64,000 nucleotides of DNA from Poriferisodalis sp965221195 (lineage in GTDB: Bacteria; Actinomycetota; Acidimicrobiia; Acidimicrobiales; Poriferisodalaceae): NCBI GenBank assembly GCA_965221195.1, contig OZ244864.1, positions 1,116,001-1,180,000 of the forward strand, written 5' to 3'. The notes beneath the pieces were generated by a model. It saw only the letters and a list, made by a program, of their open reading frames with translations. It did no database searches and had not been told where the DNA came from. Made by a program: the position numbers and the translations under genes. This document shows, one piece after another, positions 60,380-64,000 of this stretch. Within the stretch, counting starts at the first letter, position 1; each line of letters opens with the position of its first letter.

Positions 60380-60771
60380 GATTTGCTGACACGTCCTACT
60401 GGATTGCGCTGCAAGCCAGCCTCGACCGCAACCATCTGTTGGCAGCATCACTGTGGCGTCGTGATCGACACCCGGTGCGAACGTCCACCGCTGTGCTTGG
60501 TGAGACTTGGACATGGTTGCGACGCCGTGCTGGACACTCCGCAGCCACACGGGCGGTCAATAGCATCCACAGCTCAGCTCGCGTGTCAATCGCCTTCGTC
60601 GATGAATCCATCGATGCTCGCGCTTGGGAATGGCTTCACTTTCACGACGAGCGCACCTACTCCTATGTAGACGCCACCAGTTTTGAGATCATGCGCCGCG
60701 AACGGATCACCGAAGCGCTGGCCTTTGACGGCGATTTCAGCGCAGCTGGTTTCGTCGAAGTGCGCCCCTAG
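60376..60771 (+). CDS. PIN-domain toxin (VapC-like)
   Basis: A 131-residue PIN-domain protein. Acidic active-site residues: D in R-F-A-D-T-S-Y-W-I, E in V-L-G-E-T-W-T-W-L, D in Y-S-Y-V-D-A-T-S-F, and D-G-D-F near the C-terminus. The A-L-A-F-D-G-D-F ending is typical of VapC proteins. It forms a toxin-antitoxin pair with the upstream RHH protein. Confidence 0.87.
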   Translation: MRFADTSYWIALQASLDRNHLLAASLWRRDRHPVRTSTAVLGETWTWLRRRAGHSAATRAVNSIHSSARVSIAFVDESIDARAWEWLHFHDERTYSYVDATSFEIMRRERITEALAFDGDFSAAGFVEVRP

Positions 60772-60867
60772 CTTCTGATTGCCCCGCATCTCCTTGAGCG
60801 TCCCACAGTCTTGGTTGGCGCCGCGGTACCGACAGCGTGTCGAGCAGCACACCTCCACGGTGATAAC

Positions 60868-60986
60868 AAACAACCAGCCGTAGATCAGGGTCGTACATGG
60901 CGACCTCCTGACTCGGCCGGTCGGTTCGCGTCGGCGGTGCTGAACCAGCCGCAGATCAGGGCTCTATCTGGCGATCTACCGACGCG
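60868..60986. repeat. Diverged direct repeat of about 40 bp upstream of an MFS gene
   Basis: AACCAGCCGTAGATCAGG, about 60870-60887, recurs as AACCAGCCGCAGATCAGG about 72 bp downstream, and similarity continues for about 20 bp (the GGCGAc-type ends). The role is unknown; it could be part of the promoter of the MFS gene at 61017. Confidence 0.5.
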
Positions 60987-61016
60987 CGGGCAACTCGTTC
61001 AGGCAGGATGTAGCCG

Positions 61017-62318
61017 ATGTCCAAACGCAGCATCACCTTCCGCGGCTGGAAGGTGGTGGGCGCAGGGGGACTAATGCAAGGCTTACAGGCCGCCTTGTTC
61101 CTCCACGCCTCTGGTGCCTACCTCGTGGAGTTGCAACGGGAGTTCGGCTGGAGCAAGACAGCGCTGTCGGGTGCGGTGGCCATGAACCGGGCCGAGACAG
61201 CGCTGCTGGGCCCGGCGCAGGGATGGTTGCTTGACCGGTTCGGCCCCCGCGCACTTGCCCGCACCGGGTCGGTGTTTATGGCTGCCGGGTTCGTGTTCTT
61301 CGGGCAAGTTCACTCGCTATGGCAGTTTTACGCTGCCTTCTTGCTAATCGCGGTGGGGTCCAGCTTCTGCGGCTTCGTCACCGTGACGGTGTCCATCGTT
61401 CGCTGGTTTGAGCGCCTACGGGCCCGGGCCTTGTCGGTCGCCGGCATGGGGTTGGGCATCGGCGGGATGTGCGTTCCGCTCATCGTGCTGTCGTTCTCGC
61501 TGTTCGGCTGGCGCACAACCGCCACCGTTGCGGGCATCGGCGGCGCTATGGCGGCGTGGTGGCTCGCCAAGTTCCTCGAAGGACGGCCTGAAGAGTTTGG
61601 CCAAGAAATCGACGGTGGCGCTCAAGCCGTCGCACGGGGCCGCACAGTGCGGGCTGAAGGGGTAAGCGACATTCACTTCACCGCATCAGAGGCCCTGCGC
61701 ACCCGAGCTTTTTGGATGATCTCGCTGGGGCACATGAGCGCCCTCTTCGTCGTTGGCGTGGTGATGGCCCATCTTCAGCTATTTCTGACCTCCGAGCGGA
61801 ACTACTCGCTGCAACAAGCCAGCTTCGTTGCCGCTGCGCTGCCGTTCGTGCAACTCGGGGGCATGGCCCTCGGTGGCTACCTCGGCGACCGCATCAACAA
61901 GCGACTCATAGCGTCGGTGGCCATGCTGGGACACGCAGTGGGCCTGCTGATGCTGGCATGGTCGCCCAACGTGGCGGTCGTAGCGCTATTCATACTGCTG
62001 CACGGACTCGCTTGGGGCACACGAGGGCCGCTCATGCAGGCGCTGCGCGCAGACTATTTCGGCTCGTCTTCGTTTGCGACAATCATGGGCATCAGCTCGG
62101 CCATCGTGATGACCGGCACAGTGCTGGGGCCGCTGGTGGCTGGCTGGCTCGCCGACCTCACCGGCACCTACGTGCTTGCCTTCGTGCTGCTGTCGGTGAT
62201 GACCAGCATCGGGATGATCTTTTTCGTTCTGGCCAAGCCCCCGGCACCGCCGAAGCGCGACACAAAGACCAACGCAGCGACTGGCACTGCTGCAGATACA
62301 GGCCAAGCGCAGCGATAG
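61017..62318 (+). CDS. MFS transporter, monocarboxylate/oxalate-formate antiporter-like
   Basis: A 433-residue, 12-TM protein. The opening F-R-G-W-K-V-V-G-A-G-G followed by F-G-W-S-K-T-A-L-S-G-A resembles the OFA/monocarboxylate MFS group. The TM2-3 loop has W-L-L-D-R-F-G-P-R, and R-W-F-E-R-L-R-A-R-A follows TM4. It likely carries an organic anion; substrate not known. The ATG at 61017 is preceded by AGGATG at moderate distance. The LLM gene begins 17 bp after its stop. Confidence 0.83.
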   Translation: MSKRSITFRGWKVVGAGGLMQGLQAALFLHASGAYLVELQREFGWSKTALSGAVAMNRAETALLGPAQGWLLDRFGPRALARTGSVFMAAGFVFFGQVHSLWQFYAAFLLIAVGSSFCGFVTVTVSIVRWFERLRARALSVAGMGLGIGGMCVPLIVLSFSLFGWRTTATVAGIGGAMAAWWLAKFLEGRPEEFGQEIDGGAQAVARGRTVRAEGVSDIHFTASEALRTRAFWMISLGHMSALFVVGVVMAHLQLFLTSERNYSLQQASFVAAALPFVQLGGMALGGYLGDRINKRLIASVAMLGHAVGLLMLAWSPNVAVVALFILLHGLAWGTRGPLMQALRADYFGSSSFATIMGISSAIVMTGTVLGPLVAGWLADLTGTYVLAFVLLSVMTSIGMIFFVLAKPPAPPKRDTKTNAATGTAADTGQAQR

Positions 62319-62335
62319 GTGGCAGGCTGAAACCC

Positions 62336-63307
62336 ATGCCTGTTCCGCCGTTGCGCGTCGGCGTGACACCCGATCTGGCCCTGTGGCGACGTCCGCTGGA
62401 AGAACGCCGCGAGATCATCGCCCAAGTCGCCGAAGCCGGCTTTGACACCTTGTTCTTCGCCGATCATGTGAGCTTCCGAACCGGCCACGGCCATGACGGC
62501 ATGGTCACCGCCGCTGGTCTGTTGAACCTGCATCCCACCCTCAGCGTGTACATAGCCGTCTATCTGCTGCCCTTGCGCCATCCAGTGCTGGTCGCTCGCC
62601 AACTTGCGAACCTGGCCGAAATGGCGCCGGGGCGGATTCGCTTCGGCATCGGTATCGGCGGCGACGACCGACACGAAGTGGAAGTGTGTGGCGTGGATCC
62701 CCGCACTCGCGGTCGGCGGGCCGATGAGTCGCTCAGCATCGTGCTGCGACTGCTCACCGGCGAGACGGTTGACCATCACGGCGAGTTCTTCTCACTTGAA
62801 GCTGCCCGCATCACCCCGGTACCTGACCCGCCGATACCCACCTGCGTGGGGGGCCGGTCTGACGCTGCTGTGCGGCGCGCTGGCCGGTTCGCTGACGGCT
62901 GGCTAGCGGCTTGGTGCTCGGTGCGTCGCTACCGCCAGGCAGTGGCGATCTTCGCTGAGGCGGCAGCTTCGCAGCGGGCTGTTGCTGCGCCACCGCCGCA
63001 AGTGCCCGACCACGGTCTGCAGTTGTGGGTCGGTTTCGGCGACAGCCGCGCCGAGGCAGCGGACTGCGTTGCGCCCGAGATTGAACGCTTCTACCAAGTG
63101 CCTTTCTCGGCCTTTGAGAAGTACACGCCGTGCGGCACCGTTGACGACGTTGTGGAGTTCTTCTTGCCGTACCTTGAGGCGGGTTGCCGACATCTCAACA
63201 TCGCCCCGTGCGGCCCGGACCCGGCTATGGCGCTACTGGCAGCAGGAGAAACGGCGCGTCGGTTGCGACAGGCGGATCCGTATGCACGCGTTGACGAGTC
63301 TCAGTGA
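62336..63307 (+). CDS. LLM class flavin/F420-dependent oxidoreductase
   Basis: A 323-residue luciferase-like protein from the ATG at 62336; the open frame upstream lies inside the MFS gene. Landmarks: R-V-G-V-T-P-D at the start, F-D-T-L-F-F-A-D-H-V, V-Y-L-L-P-L-R-H-P-V-L-V-A-R-Q, R-F-G-I-G-I-G-G-D-D-R-H-E, and P-T-C-V-G-G-R-S-D-A-A. It probably shares a transcript with the MFS gene, suggesting uptake and oxidation of one compound, which is inference. Confidence 0.84.
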   Translation: MPVPPLRVGVTPDLALWRRPLEERREIIAQVAEAGFDTLFFADHVSFRTGHGHDGMVTAAGLLNLHPTLSVYIAVYLLPLRHPVLVARQLANLAEMAPGRIRFGIGIGGDDRHEVEVCGVDPRTRGRRADESLSIVLRLLTGETVDHHGEFFSLEAARITPVPDPPIPTCVGGRSDAAVRRAGRFADGWLAAWCSVRRYRQAVAIFAEAAASQRAVAAPPPQVPDHGLQLWVGFGDSRAEAADCVAPEIERFYQVPFSAFEKYTPCGTVDDVVEFFLPYLEAGCRHLNIAPCGPDPAMALLAAGETARRLRQADPYARVDESQ

Positions 63308-63373
63308 GGTGCATGGAACCGCAGTCTCCGTGTCAGCGTCTGAACTTGTGAACAGTCTTCGTGAGGGGTTCAG

Positions 63374-63997
63374 ATGGCTGGTGGAATCGCTGTATCGACC
63401 AACCTGCATTGCTTGCATTGGCCGGTCGATCATGTGCCACTTGGCAGGGATACCTTGACCAGCTCCGCTGAAAGATCAGACCAGGCCGCCTGTACACGGT
63501 TTGATGTTGTGCAGACTCGCTTTGAGGACTTCTACGCAACGCACCGCGAGGAGATGGCACGCGCGCTGGGTCTGGTCCTGCGCGATGCGGCTCTTGGCAC
63601 TGAAGCCGCCGATGAGGCCTTCGCCCGGGCCTGCCAGCGTTGGGCCCAAGTTGGTTCGTATGCGAATCCGCCGGGTTGGGTGTACCGGGTCGGACTGAAC
63701 TGGGCCCGGTCGTGGCTGCGACGGGTCCGGCGCGAGCGCGAACGTCAGCCGCTGCTGGCCCAACCTCACGTCACTGAGGATCGGGTCCGCGATCTCGACT
63801 TGGAACAGGCACTGTCAACGCTCAATGACACACACCGAGCCGTGATCGTGGCCCGCTTCTACCTTGACTGGTCGGTAACCGAAACGGCTGAAGCGCTGGG
63901 CATTGCCGCTGGGACTGTCAAGAGTCGCCTTAGCCGAGGACTGGAACAGTTGCGTGACGTGCTGGAAGCGGCACCCGACGAAGAGGAGGGGCCGTGA
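63374..63997 (+). CDS. ECF-type RNA polymerase sigma factor
   Basis: A 207-residue sigma-70 family protein. Region 2 spans F-E-D-F-Y-A-T-H-R to V-G-L-N-W-A-R-S-W-L-R-R, and region 4 has L-N-D-T-H-R-A-V-I-V-A-R-F-Y-L, then E-T-A-E-A-L-G-I-A-A-G-T-V-K-S-R-L-S-R-G, a standard helix-turn-helix. The ATG at 63374 has GAGGGG 5 bp upstream, though the first 40 residues are unlike the family and a later start is possible. A GTG at 63994 overlaps its stop. Confidence 0.88.
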   Translation: MAGGIAVSTNLHCLHWPVDHVPLGRDTLTSSAERSDQAACTRFDVVQTRFEDFYATHREEMARALGLVLRDAALGTEAADEAFARACQRWAQVGSYANPPGWVYRVGLNWARSWLRRVRRERERQPLLAQPHVTEDRVRDLDLEQALSTLNDTHRAVIVARFYLDWSVTETAEALGIAAGTVKSRLSRGLEQLRDVLEAAPDEEEGP

Positions 63998-64000
63998 CCG
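63994..64000 (+). CDS. Possible start of a coupled downstream gene (partial)
   Basis: A GTG at 63994-63996 overlaps the TGA of the sigma factor gene, the common layout for a sigma factor followed by its anti-sigma or a membrane protein gene. Only seven bases lie in the window, so the product is unknown. Confidence 0.25.

Noticed and set aside
1..64000. Self-targeting spacers within the window
   Set aside because: I saw none while reading, but I could not do a systematic search of 152 spacers on both strands, so this is not a proof of absence.

Overview
The window is a high-GC bacterial chromosome segment, most likely from an actinobacterium and plausibly the class Acidimicrobiia. The evidence is many GTG starts, three luciferase-like F420-type oxidoreductases, an MMPL transporter, CaiB and acyl-CoA dehydrogenase genes, an ECF sigma factor and short-spaced gene-dense strands. 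The taxonomic call is inference from gene content. I found no rRNA or tRNA gene and no intact transposase.

Region 1 (1-38,700) is ordinary metabolic and transport chromosome: CaiB-type CoA transferases, a nitroreductase-SRPBCC fusion, lipoproteins, aminotransferase, HpcH/HpaI aldolase, AIM24 protein, VOC protein, two MFS transporters, Tag glycosylase, LtrA, 5-formyl-THF cyclo-ligase, SurE, ABC-F ATPase, LLM oxidoreductases, alkyl-DHAP-synthase-like flavoprotein, YbaK, MMPL transporter, Ppx/GppA, thioesterase, acyl-CoA dehydrogenase and SDR. Two toxin-antitoxin pairs (VapBC-like and MazEF-like) lie among them. Hidden here is a selenoprotein of the UGSC family (10,754-11,269): the apparent stop TGA at 11,027 is followed in frame by the Gly-Ser-Cys motif and by a hairpin close in shape and spacing to the E. 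coli fdhF SECIS. A conventional gene caller would split it in two.

Region 2 (36,760-38,705) holds three tandem copies of a gene for a small coiled-coil protein with a C-terminal membrane anchor, made by duplication of a unit of about 630 bp, with coiled-coil lengths that differ between copies.

Region 3 (38,942-58,943) is a complete type I-G (formerly I-U) CRISPR-Cas locus: csb1, csb2, cas3 (C-terminal HD), csb3, a cas4-cas1 fusion and cas2 in one tightly overlapping operon. A leader of about 170 bp follows, then a very long array: 153 repeats of 36 bp and 152 spacers by hand count. The array contains exact duplicate spacers, diverged duplicates, and overlapping protospacers on the same and on opposite strands. 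One overlap exposes a TTC motif 5' of a protospacer, consistent with a TTN-type PAM. The distal end shows decayed repeats and a terminator-like hairpin.

Region 4 (59,146-64,000) begins with a chain of three very small overlapping ORFs on the minus strand, one with a Cys-rich motif seen in phage proteins. A second VapBC-type pair, an MFS transporter, an LLM oxidoreductase and an ECF sigma factor follow.

A recurring theme is short perfect tandem duplications, mostly of 12-16 bp, at gene boundaries, inside genes and inside one spacer, beside longer repeats (42-bp, 72-bp, 109-bp and 626-bp units).
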